From Alphaproteobacteria bacterium (GTDB lineage: Bacteria; Pseudomonadota; Alphaproteobacteria; Puniceispirillales; Puniceispirillaceae): 5,643 bases of DNA. The first letter of the stretch is position 1. Each line of letters opens with the position of its first letter. The notes beneath the pieces were generated by a model, which saw nothing but the letters and a program-made list of their open reading frames with translations, did not search any database and was not told where the DNA came from. Positions 5,277 to 5,643 of the stretch are shown here, piece by piece. The position numbers and the translations under genes were made by a program. Location: assembly GCA_022425565.1 (NCBI GenBank), contig JAKMFG010000116.1:1-5643 (forward strand). The letters are read 5' to 3'.

Positions 5277-5643
5277 GCGTTGCGATCCCGTTTGCAACCT
5301 TGCCGTCTGGCCCGCTCGTCCTTGCTTCGGCAAGCGCGACCCGGCGCACCCTCCTTGAGCGGGCAGGATTTGATGTCATCTGCCTTCCGGCCAGCGTTGA
5401 CGAGGACAGCATCCGCACCGCCGCCGCCGCCGAGAATGTGCCGGCCGGCGAGACAGCCGTGATCCTCGCCGAAATGAAAGGTCACGCCATCTATCAGTCA
5501 CATGAGCTTGTCCCCGGACAGTTGCTGCTGGCTGCCGATCAGATATTGGAACTGGATGGCGTTATGCTTGGCAAGCCGGCAAGCCGTGATGAGGCGGCTG
5601 ATCAGCTGGCAAGGCTGGCCGGCCGCGAGCACAGGCTTGTTAC
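5273..5643 (+). CDS. maf: Maf-family nucleotide pyrophosphatase, N-terminal part
   Basis: Maf proteins hydrolyse non-canonical or surplus nucleoside triphosphates to the monophosphate and pyrophosphate, cleaning the pool. The window holds 123 codons; the rest runs off the right edge (family length is about 190-210). Starting at GTG 5273, the translation begins MSVAIPFATLPSGPLVLASASATRRTLLERAGF, containing the hallmark substrate loop LASASATRR (17-25), then VDED (40-43), the metal/catalytic Asp in AADQILELDG (about 88-97) and GKPASRDEAADQLARLAGREHRLVT at the end. ADQ instead of the ADT of the dTTP/UTP-type (YhdE) proteins suggests the second, YceF-like branch, which prefers other modified nucleotides; this is inference. 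The gene overlaps the upstream stop by GTGA, so the two are co-translated. In other alphaproteobacteria aroE and coaE usually follow. Confidence 0.93.
   Translation, partial: MSVAIPFATLPSGPLVLASASATRRTLLERAGFDVICLPASVDEDSIRTAAAAENVPAGETAVILAEMKGHAIYQSHELVPGQLLLAADQILELDGVMLGKPASRDEAADQLARLAGREHRLV

Overview
This window is a stretch of an alphaproteobacterial chromosome spanning the probable replication origin. The evidence is the gene order mnmE, rho, hemJ and hemE on the minus strand, then an intergenic region with DnaA boxes, then a PPDK-regulator (RP001-type) gene and maf on the plus strand. The hemE / RP001-homologue border is the known site of the chromosomal origin in Caulobacter and is a conserved landmark in the class. 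Heme synthesis through HemJ rather than HemG or HemY fits this group. Base composition is moderate and codon use looks uniform, with no mobile element, tRNA, rRNA or CRISPR array. I cannot name a genus.

Layout from left to right: the 5' third of mnmE (1-570, minus, running off the left edge); a 141-bp divergent intergenic region; ogt (712-1212, plus), a DNA alkyl-lesion repair methyltransferase; rho (1209-2468, minus), whose stop codon overlaps the ogt stop; a 144-bp leader and promoter region; hemJ (2613-3047, minus) and hemE (3044-4075, minus), joined by a 4-bp ATGA overlap; a 376-bp non-coding region (4076-4451) with an AT-rich tract, two perfect DnaA boxes and several weaker ones, called as oriC; a PPDK regulatory kinase/phosphorylase gene (4452-5276, plus); and the 5' part of maf (5273-5643, plus, running off the right edge), joined to its neighbour by a GTGA overlap.

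The most striking non-coding signal is a perfect 16-bp ParB-binding palindrome (parS, TGTTTCACGTGAAACA, 840-855) inside the ogt reading frame, about 3.3 kb from the DnaA boxes. The window therefore holds both the probable start site of replication and a centromere-like segregation site. All genes except ogt point away from the origin, co-oriented with replication; ogt alone is head-on.

The proteins are ordinary housekeeping enzymes: tRNA wobble-uridine modification (MnmE), alkyl repair (Ogt), transcription termination (Rho), two heme-pathway steps (HemE, HemJ), control of pyruvate/PEP interconversion, and nucleotide pool cleaning (Maf). I found no undescribed protein system. The novelty is in the regulatory DNA: the parS embedded in a gene, the origin architecture, and a possible leaderless start for the regulator gene.
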